From Rhabditoides inermis (Eukaryota > Nematoda > Chromadorea > Rhabditida > Rhabditidae), in the NCBI GenBank assembly GCA_963966185.1, contig CAWZYM010000409.1, positions 435,001 to 499,000 on the forward strand: 64,000 nt of DNA, written 5' to 3'. The notes beneath the pieces are model-generated. The model had not been told where the DNA came from, did no database searches, and saw only the letters and a list, made by a program, of their open reading frames with translations. Of the stretch, positions 12,351 through 26,286 are shown piece after piece; positions within the stretch are counted from its first letter, which is position 1; the number at the start of each line of letters is the position of its first letter. A program made the position numbers and the translations under genes.

Positions 12351-12387
<37 letters not shown>

Positions 12388-15300
12388 ATCTCTCTCTCTC
12401 TCTCTCTTTCGTCTTTCTTTCTCTCTCGCTCTCTCTTTCGTCTCTCTCTCTCTATCTCTCTTTCTCTCGATTTTATACTATAAGACCAGTGATAACTATA
12501 AATTATATTTGTATCTCTAATAAATAAAAATTGTCAACCAGCTACTGATAGGCTTTTACCGCGGAGTGTGCCGGAGCGCCCTCTATGTGCATACGAGAGA
12601 GTGAAAGATCAGAGAGTCGGAGAAAATGCATATCAGTATCAGTGATCAATATATTTTTATTTTTACTGATCTACTGATATACGTTGACCGCGGAGGCGCG
12701 CGAAGCGTGCCGGAGCGCTTTCTATGTGCATACAAGAAAGTGAACGATCAGAGAGTCGGAGAAAAGTCATATCAGTAGCAGTGATCAATATATTCTTATT
12801 TTACTGATCTACTGATATACGTTGACCGCGGAGGCGCGCGGAGCGGCTGTCTATGATCGTAGGCGAGAGTAGATATTTTATAATATTAGATCCGTGATAA
12901 CTTATCATTGTTAACCAGCTACTGATAGGATTTGACCGCGGAGGCGCGCGGAGCGGCTATCTATGATCATAGGCGAGAGTAGATATTTTATAATATTAGA
13001 TCCGTGATAACTAATAATTGTCAACCAGCTACTGATAGAATTTGACCGCTGAGGCGCGCGGAGCGGCTGTCTGTGATCATAGGCGAGAGTAGAGATTTCA
13101 TAATATTAGATCCGTGATAACTAATCATTGTCAACCAGCTACTGATAGAATTTGACCGCTGAGGCGCGCGGAGCGGCTGTCTGTGATCAAAGGCGAGAGT
13201 AGAGATTTTATAATATTAGATCCGTGATAACTAATCGTTGTCAACCAGCTACTGATAGAATTTGAGCGCGGAGCGGCTGTCTATGATCATAGGCGAGAGT
13301 AGATATTTTATAATATTAGATCCGTGATAACTAATCATTGTCAACCAGCTACTGATAGAATTTGACCGCGGAGGCGCGCGGAGCGGCTATCTATGATCGT
13401 AGAGTAGTTATTTTATGACGAGAAAGTGAAAGATCAGAGAGTATAAGAAAATGCATATCAGTAACAGTGATCAATATTATCTTATAATTACTGATCTACT
13501 GATAGACTTTGACCGCGGAGGCGCGCGAAGCGTGCCGGAGCGCCTCCTATGTGCATCCGAGAGAGTGAAATATCAGAGAGTCGGAGAGAATGCATATCAG
13601 TAACAGTGATCATTATATTCTTATTATTACTGATCTACTGATAGACTTTGACCGCGGAGGCGCGCGAAGCGTGCCGGAGCGCCTTCTATGTGCATCCGAG
13701 AGAGTGAAATATCAGAGAGTCGGAGAGAATGCATATCAGTAACAGTGATCAATATGTTCTTATTATTACTGATCTACTGATAGACTTTGACCGCGGAGGC
13801 GCGCGAAGCGTGCCGGAGCGCTTTCTATGTGCATACGAGAAAGTGAACGATCAGAGAGTCGGAGAAAAGTCATATCAGTAGCAGTGATCAATATATTCTT
13901 ATTTTACTGATCTACTGATATACGTTGACCGCGGAGGCGCGCGGAGCGGCTGTCTATGATCGTAGGCGAGAGTAGATATTTTATAATATTAGATCCGTGA
14001 TAACTAATAATTGTCAACCAGCTACTGATAGAATTTGACCGCTGAGGCGCGCGGAGCGGCTGTCTGTGATCATAGGCGAGAGTAGAGATTTCATAATATT
14101 AGTTCCGTGATAACTAATCATTGTCAACCAGCTACTGATAGAATTTGACCGCTGAGGCGCGCGGAGCGGCTGTCTGTGATCAAAGGCGAGAGTAGAGATT
14201 TTATAATATTAGATCCGTGATAACTAATCATTGTCAACCAGCTACTGATAGAATTTGAGCGCGGAGCGGCTGTCTATGATCATAGGCGAGAGTAGATATT
14301 TTATAATATTAGATCCGTGATAACTAATCATTGTCAACCAGCTACAGTACAATTCCTAAAAAGTCAAAAACCACTGAAATTTTTGAGAATTTTTAAAATT
14401 TCCAAAAAATCGTTCTAACTCCCTTCAGAGGCCGAATTTCGAGTTGCACCAAAAGAGAGAAGTGTAGTCCACACTGGTGCGGGTTGGATGGTTCGCTTTT
14501 TGTCAACATTGCAATGGTTCTAATAGGAGATATCCATATGCAACTCCAAGGAAAGAAATGACAGCTATCAGTCATGACTCATTTGCATAAAAACTCGGTC
14601 ATTTGGCGGCAAACAGCGATTGCCCGGTGTCAAACGGAAAACGAGAAAGACGAAAACTCCGATTAGAACCATTACAATGTTGACAAAAAGTATACCATCC
14701 AACCCGCACCAGTATGGACTACACTTCTCTCTTTTGGTGCATCTCGAAATTCGGCCTCTGAACGGAGTTAGAACGATTTTTTGGAATTTTTAAAAATTCT
14801 CAAAATTTTCAGTGGTTTTTGACTTTTTAGGAATTGTACTGTACTGATAGAATTTGACCGCGGAGGCGCGCGGAGCGGCTATCTATGATCGTAGAGTAGT
14901 TATTTTATGACGAGAAAGTGAAAGATCAGAGAGTATAAGAAAATGCATATCAGTAACAGTGATCAATATTATCTTATAATTACTGATCTACTGATAGACT
15001 TTGACCGCGGAGGCGCGCGAAGCGTGCCGGAGCGCCTCCTATGTGCATCCGAGAGAGTGAAATATCAGAGAGTCGGAGAGAATGCATATCAGTAACAGTG
15101 ATCATTATATTCTTATTATTACTGATCTACTGATAGACTTTGACCGCGGAGGCGCGCGAAGCGTGCCGGAGCGCCTTCTATGTGCATCCGAGAGAGTGAA
15201 ATATCAGAGAGTCGGAGAGAATGCATATCAGTAACAGTGATCAATATGTTCTTATTATTACTGATCTACTGATAGACTTTGACCGCGGAGGCGCGCGAAG

Positions 15301-16588
15301 CGTGCCGGAGCGCTTTCTATGTGCATACGAGAAAGTGAACGATCAGAGAGTCGGAGAAAAGTCATATCAGTAGCAGTGATCAATATATTCTTATTTTACT
15401 GATCTACTGATATACGTTGACCGCGGAGGCGCGCGGAGCGGCTGTCTATGATCGTAGGCGAGAGTAGATATTTTATAATATTAGATCCGTGATAACTAAT
15501 CATTGTTAACCAGCTACTGATAGGATTTGACCGCGGAGGCGCGCGGAGCGGCTATCTATGATCAAAGGCGAGAGTAGATATTTTATAATATTAGATCCGT
15601 GATAACTAATAATTGTCAACCAGCTACTGATAGAATTTAACCGCTGAGGCGCGCGGAGCGGCTGTCTGTGATCATAGGCGAGAGTAGAGATTTCATAATA
15701 TTAGTTCCGTGATAACTAATCATTGTCAACCAGCTACTGATAGAATTTGACCGCTGAGGCGCGCGGAGCGGCTGTCTGTGATCAAAGGCGAGAGTAGAGA
15801 TTTTATAATATTAGATCCGTGATAACTAATCATTGTCAACCAGCTACTGATAGAATTTGAGCGCGGAGCGGGTGTCTATGATCATAGGCGAGAGTAGATA
15901 TTTTATAATATTAGATCCGTGATAACTAATCATTGTCAACCAGCTACTGATAGAATTTGACCGCGGAGGCGCGCGGAGCGGCTATCTATGATCGTAGAGT
16001 AGTTATTTTATGACGAGAAAGTGAAAGATCAGAGAGTATAAGAAAATGGATATCAGTAACAGTGATCAATAAATTCTTATAATTACTGATCTACTGATAG
16101 ACTTTGACCGCGGAGGCGCGCGAAGCGTGCCGGAGCGCCTCCTATGTGCATCCGAGAGAGTGAAATATCAGAGAGTCGGAGAGAATGCATATCAGTAACA
16201 GTGATCATTATATTCTTATTATTACTGATCTACTGATAGACTTTGACCGCGGAGGCGCGCGAAGCGTGCCGGAGCGCCTTCTATGTGCATCCGAGAGAGT
16301 GAAATATCAGAGAGTCGGAGAGAATGCATATCAGTAACAGTGATCAATATGTTCTTATTATTACTGATCTACTGATAGACTTTGACCGCGGAGGCGCGCG
16401 AAGCGTGCCGGAGCGCCTCCTATGTGCATCCGAGAGAGTGAAATATCAGAGAGTCGGAGAAAATGCATATCAGTAACAGTGATCAATATATTCTTATTAT
16501 TACTGATCTACTGATAGACTTTGACCGCGAAGGCGCGCGAAGCGTGCCGGAGCGCCTTCTAGATCAAAGGAGAGAGAGAAAGAGAGAC

Positions 16589-16649
<61 letters not shown>

Positions 16650-16988
16650 CGGAGAAACGGAAAGTGTAGTTTAGTTATAACATATTTAACACTCATATAC
16701 CGATAGTCTTCGGCTGCATCTCGGAGCGCCTTCTCTGAGCATAGGTAAGATAATATCAGTCGAGAATCTAAAATTATCATTTAGCTACTGTTAGACATTG
16801 ACACTGTTCAAACATTTGATAATACTGTAATTCAAAATTAAGGAAATACAATAAAGATCACTCATTTTTAGAAGGCTCTGACAACAGCACTTCTAGCACA
16901 GCTCCTAATAGCACTTCGAGAGCACATATCAAGTCAATCTATATATCAATCGATAGATAATTTTCTCCTCTATTTTCTACCTATATTT
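11455..16988 (+). repeat. Family-1 unit D (head, mixed array with MITE, tail)
   Basis: Head 11455-12530 includes a long (TC)n (12352-12470). The array to about 16740 mixes 139-bp monomers with a 110-bp class carrying GCGGAGCGGCT and TAATATTAGATCCGTGA. Blocks starting at 13381, 14866 and 15976 repeat as a higher-order unit of about 1 kb. A MITE sits at 14345-14841. A (GA)n tract lies at 16566-16647. The 82-codon frame at 11721-11969 recurs in other heads but is broken in several and is probably not a gene. Confidence 0.85.
14345..14841. mobile_element. Tc1/mariner-type MITE, 497 bp
   Basis: Long terminal inverted repeats of about 185 bp (14345 to about 14528 and about 14658-14841) start CAGTACAATTCC and match with few differences. 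TA dinucleotides flank it (14343-14344 and 14842-14843). Removing the element and one TA restores the satellite text CAGCTACTGATAG exactly. TA duplication and a CAGT terminus fit the IS630-Tc1-mariner superfamily. There is no transposase; the 60-codon minus-strand frame inside is incidental. Confidence 0.88.
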
Positions 16989-17009
16989 CTAGCGCGCGAA
17001 GCGCGCTAG
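16989..17009 (+). repeat. Terminal hairpin, family 1
   Basis: Standard form: arms CTAGCGCGC and GCGCGCTAG around GAA. The next unit begins TCGCAGCG, which itself forms a small hairpin (CGCAGCG, C, CGCTGCG). Confidence 0.85.
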
Positions 17010-18642
17010 TCGCAGCGCCGCTGCGCCTGTATGTGCAAAATGCTCTATGGTTTCCGTCTGTCCGTCCGTACGTCCATCGCTCTACCGCGCCACCCACCAC
17101 TCCTATCTAGCCAAACGTGACATCGATCCGATGGTCGCGGTCCCGAGATGCAGGATTCCAATTTTCAGCTCGTTATATCTCATATCCGCGGAGTTATAAG
17201 CTCGAGAAAGTCCGACGAAATAGCGCGTAATCAGAGAGCGTCAGACAGAAAAGCAGTGAAACAGTGTGTCAGATGAAGAGACGGTTAGGTCGTTGAACGG
17301 TTGCATCGAGTAGGCCTTACAAGAACGAGTACTGCGAATCGCAGACTTCAGCTATCGAAAAACGGTTTCGACGTCACTCCTTTACACTCCCTCACCTACA
17401 AATCTGCCCGTAATCTTTTTATAATTCCTCCTGGTTTCCTTTCACGAAGTGATTTAGTCGAGGCGAGGCGACACCGAACAGTTGTCGCGGGCTGTTCAAG
17501 AAATTTAGGCAATCGTGTAAGGTCTCCCTTCACTACAACATGTATATAGGTGGCTACTACACTTCTACCAAAATTTGCATCTTTTTGTGACCTCTGACGC
17601 CCGCTATCAATTAAATTCCTCTAATCGACGTTGTTTTATTGCCCCGCGACGAGAGAGTGTGGCGAGGTGAGAGTGCGCCAGCTGCCAGTCTGTCTGCTGT
17701 TAGAGAAAGAAACAGTAAATTGTGCAAATGAGCGAGAACATCACCACGCACTACGAAACAGCGCGGATAGTGCCGGAGCGGCTATCTAAGATCATAGGCA
17801 AGAGTAGATATTTTATGATATTAGATTTTCTGAAAAGATAACTAATAATTGTCAAACAGCTACTGATAGGATTTGACCGCGGAGGCGCGCTAACCACTTT
17901 GTATCCTCCTCCCTCTTTATTGAGCATAGCAAAATGTAGCAAAAAGAAAAGATAAATATTACAATATAATAATAATGAGGCGCGCGGAGCGTGCCTGAGC
18001 GCCTTCTATGCGCTTGAGAAAGCGTGAAAGATCAGCAACATGAACAAATCGTGAAATAATAATGAAAAATATTATTATTATCGATCTAATGATAGACTTT
18101 TACGCGGAGGCGCGCGGAGCGTGCCCGAGCGGTTTCTACGACCATAGGGTAGAGTGAGATAGGAATCAGAGAGACGGTGAGACCGAAAAAATGCAGATCA
18201 ATAATAAGAAAATATTTATTACCACCAATCTATGTACTGATAATCTTTGTTAGCGGAGGCTCGCGGCAGCGTGACGGAGCGCCTTTTATTAGCAAAGGAG
18301 AGAGTAGACCAGTGATAAATAAAAATAAATAAATACTTATCAACAATTTACTGTTAGAATTTGACAGAATCTATTAAAATTTGACAGCGAAAAAACAGTG
18401 ATATATAAATAAAATCAGTACTTATCGACTGTACACTTTCAGAATTTGACAGCGAATGCGCGCGGCAGCGTGCCGGAGCATCTCTATGATCTTGGAAAAG
18501 TGTAAATCAGTTATGAAAGAAATATAATAATTATCAACGTGCTTTTATAGACTTTGACAGCGTAAGCGCGCGATAGCTTGCCGGAGCTTCTATGTATCAA
18601 ATAAGCGTGTATATCATTAATAACATACAACCAGCTGCTCAT

Positions 18643-18700
<58 letters not shown>

Positions 18701-20725
18701 GTCTCACTCTCTTTCTCTCTCATTCTCTCCCTCTCTCTCTATCTCTTTGTTTCATGTGTTTTATGATATAAGATCAGTAATAAAACTGATACATAATAAT
18801 TGTCAACCAGCTACTGATACGATTTGACCGCAGAGGCGCGCGAAGCGGCTATCTATGATTGTAGGCGAGAGTAGGTATTTTATAATATTAGATCCGTGAT
18901 AACTAATCATTGTCAACCAGCTACTGATAGAATTTGACCGCGGAGGCGCGCGGAGCGGCTGTCTATGATCATAAGCGAGAGTAGAGATTTTATAATATTA
19001 GATCCGTGATAACTAATCATTGTCAACCAGCTACTGATAGGATTTGACCGCGGAGGCGCGCGGAGCGGTTATCTATGATCATAGGTGAGTGTAGATATTT
19101 TATGACGAGAAAGTGAACGATCAGAGAGTCTGAGAAAATTCATATCAGTAGCAGTGATCAATATATTATTATTGTTACTGATCTACTGATAGGCTTTAAC
19201 CGCGGAGGCGCGCGGAGCGTGCCGGAGCTCTTTCTATGTGCATACGAGAAAGTGAAAGATCAGAGAGTCGGAGAAAATGCATATCAGTAGCAGTGATCAA
19301 TATAGTCTTATTATTACTGATCTACTGATCGACTTTGACCGCGGAGGCGCGCGGAGCGTGCCGGAGCGCTTTCTATGTGCATACGAGAGAGTGAAAGATC
19401 AGAGAGTTGGAGAAAATGCATATCAGTAGCAGTGATCAATATAGTCTTATTATTACTGATCTACTGATCGACTTTGACCGCAGAGGCGCGCGGAGCGTGC
19501 CGGAGCGCTTTCTATGTGCATACGAGAAAGTGAAAGATCAGAGAGTCGGAGAAAATGCATATCAGTAGCAGTGATCAATATATTCTTAATATTACTGATC
19601 TACTGATCGACTTTGACCGCGGAGGCGCGCGGAGCGTTCCGGAGCGCTTTCTATGTGCATACGAGAAAGTGAAAGATCAGAGAGTCGGAGAAAATGCATA
19701 TCAGTAGCAGTGATCAATATAGTCTTATTATTACTGATCTAATGATCGACTTTGACCGCGGAGGCGCGCGGAGCGTGTCGGAGCGCTTTCTATGTGCATA
19801 CGAGAAAGTGAAAGATCAGAGAGTCGGAGAAAATGCATATCAGTAGCAGTGATCAATATAGTCTTATTATTACTGATCTACTGATCGACTTTGACCGCGG
19901 AGGCGCGCGGAGCGTGCCGGAGCGCCCTCTATGTGCATACGAGAGAGTAAAATTTCAGAAAGTAGGAAAAAAATGCATATCAGTATCAGTGATCAATATA
20001 TTCTTAATATTACTGATCTACTGATCGACTTTGACCGCGGAGGCGCGCGGAGCGTTCCGGAGCGCTTTCTATGTGCATACGAGAAAGTGAAAGATCAGAG
20101 AGTAGGAGAGAATGCATATCAGTATCAGTGATCAGTATATTATTATAATTACTGATCTACTGATCAGCTTTGACCGCGGAGGCGCGCGAAGCGTGCCGGA
20201 GCGCTTTCTATGTGCATACGAGAAAGTGAACGATCAGAGTGTCGGATAAAATGCATATCAGTAGCAGTGATCAATATATTCTTATTTTTACTGATCTACT
20301 GATATACTTTGACCGCGGAGGCGCGCGAAGCGTGCCGGAGCGCCTTTTACGTGCATACGAAAGAGTAAAAAATCAGAGAGTCGGAGAAAATGCATATCAG
20401 TATCAGTGATCATTATATTATTATTATTATACTGATCTACTGATAGGATTTGACTGCGGAGCGTGCCGCAGCGCTTTCTATGAGCTTATGTAGTAAATAT
20501 AATCTCTGTAGAAAACAGTAACACCCAGTTACTGATATACTGTGACACGTTCTAAATATTTGATAATACGGTAGATCAAAAATAAGGAAATAAATAATTA
20601 TCTACTGGAAGACTTTGACAACAGCACTTCTATCACTGCTCCTAATAGCATTTCCAGGGCACATGTCAAGTCAATCTAGATATCAATCGATAGATAATTT
20701 TCTCCTCTATTTTATACCTATATTT
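17010..20725 (+). repeat. Family-1 unit E (head, degenerate spacer, array, tail)
   Basis: The head (17010-17760) breaks off in the GAAACAGC segment and joins a degenerate stretch (17761-18640) of diverged GCGGAGCG-type monomers. A (TC)n (18645-18735), a regular array to about 20480 and the tail follow. The spacer is the most diverged satellite in the window, which suggests older monomers or repeated rearrangement. No gene is seen. Confidence 0.8.
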
Positions 20726-20746
20726 CTAGCGCGCGAAGCGCGCTAG
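20726..20746 (+). repeat. Terminal hairpin, family 1
   Basis: Standard form: arms CTAGCGCGC and GCGCGCTAG around GAA. The next unit begins TCGGG. Confidence 0.85.
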
Positions 20747-21636
20747 TCGGGTGTAAGTGCAAAATGCCCTATGGTTTCCGTACGTCCATCGCTCTACCGC
20801 GCCAGCCACTACTCCTATCTAGCCAAACGTGACATCGATCCGATGGTCTCGGTCCCGAGATGCAGGATTCCAATTTTCAGCTCGTTATCTCTCATATCCG
20901 CGGAGCTATAAGCTCAAGAAGGTCCGACGAAAAAGCGCGTAATCCGAGAGAGTCAGACAGAAAAGCAGCGAGATAGTGTGTCAGATGAAGAGACGGGTCA
21001 CTGACGAATCGGGTGCGGCGAGTAGACCTTACAAGAACGAGTACTGCGAATCGCAGACTTCAGCTATCGAGAAACGGTTTCGACGTCATTCTTCTACACT
21101 CCCTCACCTACAAATCTGCCCGTAATCTTTTTATAAATCTTCCTGGTTTCCTTTCACGAAGTGATTTAGTCGAGGCGAGGCGACACCAAACAGTTGTCGC
21201 GGGCTGTTCAAGAAAACTAGGCAACCGTGTAAGGTCTCCCTTTACTACGACATGCAAATAGGTGGCCACTACACTTCTACCAAAATTTGCATCTTTTTGT
21301 GACCTCTGACGCCCGCTATCAATTAAGTTCCTCTAATCTACGCCACTTCATTGCCCCGCGACGAGAGAGTGTGGCGAGGTGAGAGTGCGCCAGCTGCCAG
21401 TCTGTCTGATGTCAGAGAAAGAGACAGTCAATTGTGCAAATGAGCGAGAGTATCACCATGCACTACGAAACAGCTCACCACACTCCAACAAACTATTTTC
21501 TGAGCACATACAATAAAACAATACTATGTATATGCACTCACGTCATTCTATATGCAATCATAGAAGTGAGGCGAGGCGAAATACTATGTAACCTCCTTAT
21601 CTCATCTCTCTCCTTTACTTATCCCTCTCTTCTCAC

Positions 21637-21685
<49 letters not shown>

Positions 21686-21803
21686 CCTCTCTCCCTCTCT
21701 TCCTCTATCTCTCTCTTATATATTATGATTTTAGATTATTGATAACTATGAAGTCTACTAGGATCTAAAACAAATAATAATTGTCAACCAGCTGCTCATC
21801 CCA

Positions 21804-21867
<64 letters not shown>

Positions 21868-23622
21868 CGCTCGCTTAAATTTTATAATATAAGACCAGTA
21901 ATAACTATAAAGTATATTTGTATCTCTAATAAATAAAAATTGTCAACCAGCTACTGATAGGCTTTTACCGCGGAGTATGCCGGAGCGCCCTCTATGAGCA
22001 TACGAGAGAGTGAAAGATCAAAGAGTCGGAGATAATTCATATCAGTAGCAGTGATCAATGCATTCTTACTATTACTGATCTACTGATATATTTTGACCGC
22101 GGAGGCGCGCGGAGCGTGCCGGAGCGCTTTCTATGTGCACACGAGAGAGTGAAAGATCAGAGAGTCGGAGAAAATTCATATCACTAGCAGTGATCAATGC
22201 ATTCTTACTATTACTGATCTACTGATATATTGTGACCGCGGAGGCGCGCGGAGCGTGCCGGAGCGCTTTCTATGTGCATACGAGAGAGTGAAAGATCAGA
22301 GATTTAAGAAAATTCATATCAGTAGCAGTGATCAATATTTATTCTCATTATTACTGATCTACTGATAGGCTTTGACCGCGGAGGCGCGCGGAGCGTGCCG
22401 GAGCGCTTTCTATGTGCAAACGAGAAAGTGAACGATCAGAGAGTCGGAGAAAATTCATATCAGTAGCAGTGATCAATGCATTCTTACTATTACTGATCTA
22501 CTGATATATTTTGACCGCGGAGGCGCGCGGAGCGTGCCGGAGCGCTTTCTATGTGCATACGAGAAAGTGAACGATCAGAGAGCCGGAGAAAATTCATATC
22601 AGTAGCAGTGATCAATGCATTCTTACTATTACTGATCTACTGATATATTTTGACCGCGGAGGCGCGCGGAGCGTGCCGGAGCGCTTTCTATGTGCATACG
22701 AGAAAGTGAACGATCAGAGAGTCGGAGAAAATTCATATCAGTAGCAGTGATCAATGCATTCTTACTATTACTGATCTACTGATCGACTTTGACCGCAGAG
22801 GCGCGCGGAGCGTGCCGGAGCGCTTTCTATGTGCATACGAGAAAGTGAAAGATCAGAGAGTCGGAGAAAATGCATATCAGTAGCAGTGATCAATATATTC
22901 TTAATATTACTGATCTACTGATCGACTTTGACCGCGGAGGCGCGCGGAGCGTTCCGGAGCGCTTTCTATGTGCATACGAGAAAGTGAAAGATCAGAGAGT
23001 AGGAGAGAATGCATATCAGTATCAGTGATCAGTATATTATTATAATTACTGATCTACTGATCAGCTTTGACCGCGGAGGCGCGCGAAGCGTGCCGGAGCG
23101 CTTTCTATGTGCATACGAGAAAGTGAACGATCAGAGTGTCGGATAAAATGCATATCAGTAGCAGTGATCAATATATTCTTATTTTTACTGATCTACTGAT
23201 ATACTTTGACCGCGGAGGCGCGCGAAGCGTGCCGGAGCGCCTTTTACGTGCATACGAAAGAGTAAAAAATCAGAGAGTCGGAGAAAATGCATATCAGTAT
23301 CAGTGATCATTATATTATTATTATTATACTGATCTACTGATAGGATTTGACTGCGGAGCGTGCCGCAGCGCTTTCTATGAGCTTATGTAGTAAATATAAT
23401 CTCTGTAGAAAACAGTAACACCCAGTTACTGATATACTGTGACACGTTCTAAATATTTGATAATACGGTAGATCAAAAATAAGGAAATAAATAATTATCT
23501 ACTGGAAGACTTTGACAACAGCACTTCTATCACTGCTCCTAATAGCATTTCCAGGGCACATGTCAAGTCAATCTAGATATCAATCGATAGATAATTTTCT
23601 CCTCTATTTTATACCTATATTT
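20747..23622 (+). repeat. Family-1 unit F (head, two TC tracts, array, tail)
   Basis: Head with (TC)n at about 21641-21720 and again at about 21800-21870, array about 21940-23380, and tail to 23622. Together with the end of unit E it is copied almost exactly about 2897 bp downstream in unit G, apart from a short patch near 21310-21370. Confidence 0.85.
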
Positions 23623-23643
23623 CTAGCGCGCGAAGCGCGCTAG
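23623..23643 (+). repeat. Terminal hairpin, family 1
   Basis: Standard form: arms CTAGCGCGC and GCGCGCTAG around GAA. The next unit begins TCGGG. Confidence 0.85.
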
Positions 23644-24539
23644 TCGGGTGTAAGTGCAAAATGCCCTATGGTTTCCGTACGTCCATCGCTCTACCGCGCC
23701 AGCCACTACTCCTATCTAGCCAAACGTGACATCGATCCGATGGTCTCGGTCCCGAGATGCAGGATTCCAATTTTCAGCTCGTTATCTCTCATATCCGCGG
23801 AGCTATAAGCTCAAGAAGGTCCGACGAAAAAGCGCGTAATCCGAGAGAGTCAGACAGAAAAGCAGCGAGATAGTGTGTCAGATGAAGAGACGGGTCACTG
23901 ACGAATCGGGTGCGGCGAGTAGACCTTACAAGAACGAGTACTGCGAATCGCAGACTTCAGCTATCGAGAAACGGTTTTGACGTCATTCTTCTACACTCCC
24001 TCACCTACAAATCTGCCCGTAATCTTTTTATAAATCTTCCTGGTTTCCTTTCACGAAGTGATTTAGTCGAGGCGAGGCGACACCAAACAGTTGTCGCGGG
24101 CTGTTCAAGAAAACTAGGCAACCGTGTAAGGTCTCCCTTTACTACGACATGCAAATAGGTGGCCACTACACTTCTACCAAAATTTGCATCTTTTTGTGAC
24201 CTCTGACGCCCGCTATCAATTAAATTCCTCTAATCGACGTCGTTTTATTGCCCCGCGACGAGAGAGTGTGGCGAGGTGAGCGTGAGAGTGCGCCAGCTGC
24301 CAGTCTGTCTGATGTCAGAGAAAGAGACAGTCAATTGTGCAAATGAGCGAGAGTATCACCATGCACTACGAAACAGCTCACCACACTCCAACAAACTATT
24401 TTCTGAGCACATACAATAAAACAATACTATGTATATGCACTCACGTCATTCTATATGCAATCATAGAAGTGAGGCGAGGCGAAATACTATGTAACCTCCT
24501 TATCTCATCTCTCTCCTTTACTTATCCCTCTCTTCTCAC

Positions 24540-24582
<43 letters not shown>

Positions 24583-24700
24583 CCTCTCTCCCTCTCTTCC
24601 TCTATCTCTCTCTTATATATTATGATTTTAGATTATTGATAACTATGAAGTCTACTAGGATCTAAAACAAATAATAATTGTCAACCAGCTGCTCATCCCA

Positions 24701-24764
<64 letters not shown>

Positions 24765-25874
24765 CGCTCGCTTAAATTTTATAATATAAGACCAGTAATA
24801 ACTATAAAGTATATTTGTATCTCTAATAAATAAAAATTGTCAACCAGCTACTGATAGGCTTTTACCGCGGAGTATGCCGGAGCGCCCTCTATGAGCATAC
24901 GAGAGAGTGAAAGATCAAAGAGTCGGAGATAATTCATATCAGTAGCAGTGATCAATGCATTCTTACTATTACTGATCTACTGATATATTTTGACCGCGGA
25001 GGCGCGCGGAGCGTGCCGGAGCGCTTTCTATGTGCACACGAGAGAGTGAAAGATCAGAGAGTCGGAGAAAATTCATATCACTAGCAGTGATCAATGCATT
25101 CTTACTATTACTGATCTACTGATATATTGTGACCGCGGAGGCGCGCGGAGCGTGCCGGAGCGCTTTCTATGTGCATACGAGAGAGTGAAAGATCAGAGAT
25201 TTAAGAAAATTCATATCAGTAGCAGTGATCAATATTTATTCTCATTATTACTGATCTACTGATAGGCTTTGACCGCGGAGGCGCGCGGAGCGTGCCGGAG
25301 CGCTTTCTATGTGCAAACGAGAAAGTGAACGATCAGAGAGTCGGAGAAAATTCATATCAGTAGCAGTGATCAATGCATTCTTACTATTACTGATCTACTG
25401 ATATATTTTGACCGCGGAGGCGCGCGGAGCGTGCCGGAGCGCTTTCTATGTGCATACGAGAAAGTGAACGATCAGAGAGCCGGAGAAAATTCATATCAGT
25501 AGCAGTGATCAATGCATTCTTACTATTACTGATCTACTGATATATTTTGACCGCGGAGGCGCGCGGAGCGTGCCGGAGCGCTTTCTATGTGCATACGAGA
25601 AAGTGAACGATCAGAGAGTCGGAGAAAATTCATATCAGTAGCAGTGATCAATGCATTCTTACTATTACTGATCTACTGATATATTTTGACCGCGGAGGCG
25701 CGCGGAGCGTGCCGGAGCGCTTTCTATGTGCACACGAGAGAGTGAAAGATCAGAGAGTCGGAGAAAATTCATATCACTAGCAGTGATCAATGCATTCTTA
25801 CTATTACTGATCTACTGATATATTGTGACCGCGGAGGCGCGCGGAGCGTGCCGGAGCGCTTTCTATGTGCATAC
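23644..25874 (+). repeat. Family-1 unit G, part before the LTR element
   Basis: Head (to about 24640) with (TC)n at about 24541-24615 and 24700-24770, then a 139-bp array that stops at CATAC (25870-25874), the target duplication of the LTR element. The last monomers repeat those near 25030-25160, so the insertion fell inside a higher-order duplicate. Confidence 0.85.
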
Positions 25875-26277
25875 TGTCGTGGATGAGATACTCTCACCAC
25901 GCTAAGGTCTACGAAATGTACCCGCGTTCTCCTATCGACCTCTTCTCGACAACCACCGGAGAGAGAGGACCTGCCGGCGCTGTCTGCGCCCTCCATTCTC
26001 TCGTCTCTCTCTTCTCTCTACACCCGGCTAGAAGCCCCGCCCCGAGGGCAGACCAGACTTCTGAGGAGAGTGACAGGAGGCGGTGGCTCGCCTCCCTCCC
26101 AGAATCTCATATTATTGTATCTAATAAACCTTCAATATATTGGTTATTGATATGTTTGGGAAAGAGAGTTAGAATGCGGTTCTCGTTATGTTCTTGTGTC
26201 CCCCACTGAACCACCACGTTTACTGTTTACAGTAGGAATCTCATCCTCTCATAGATAGGGCATTAGAATATACGAAA
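25875..26277 (+). repeat. Left LTR
   Basis: Starts TGTCGTGG and ends ATACGAAA. A hairpin (GTGG/TGAGA with TCTCA/CCAC) lies at its 5' end, AATAAA at 26123-26128, and a TACTGT/ACAGTA palindrome near 26220. No obvious TATA box precedes the AATAAA. The right copy has the same length. Confidence 0.9.
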
Positions 26278-26286
26278 TGGTGCATT
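26278..26286 (+). other. Candidate primer-binding site
   Basis: TGGTGCATT directly follows the left LTR. It matches the complement of the 3' end of a tRNA-Gly ending AATGCACCA over nine bases, then diverges. The tRNA assignment is from memory and tentative. Confidence 0.45.

Noticed and set aside
12352..12470. Serine/leucine-rich and arginine/glutamate-rich frames
   Set aside because: They are translations of (TC)n and (GA)n microsatellites.
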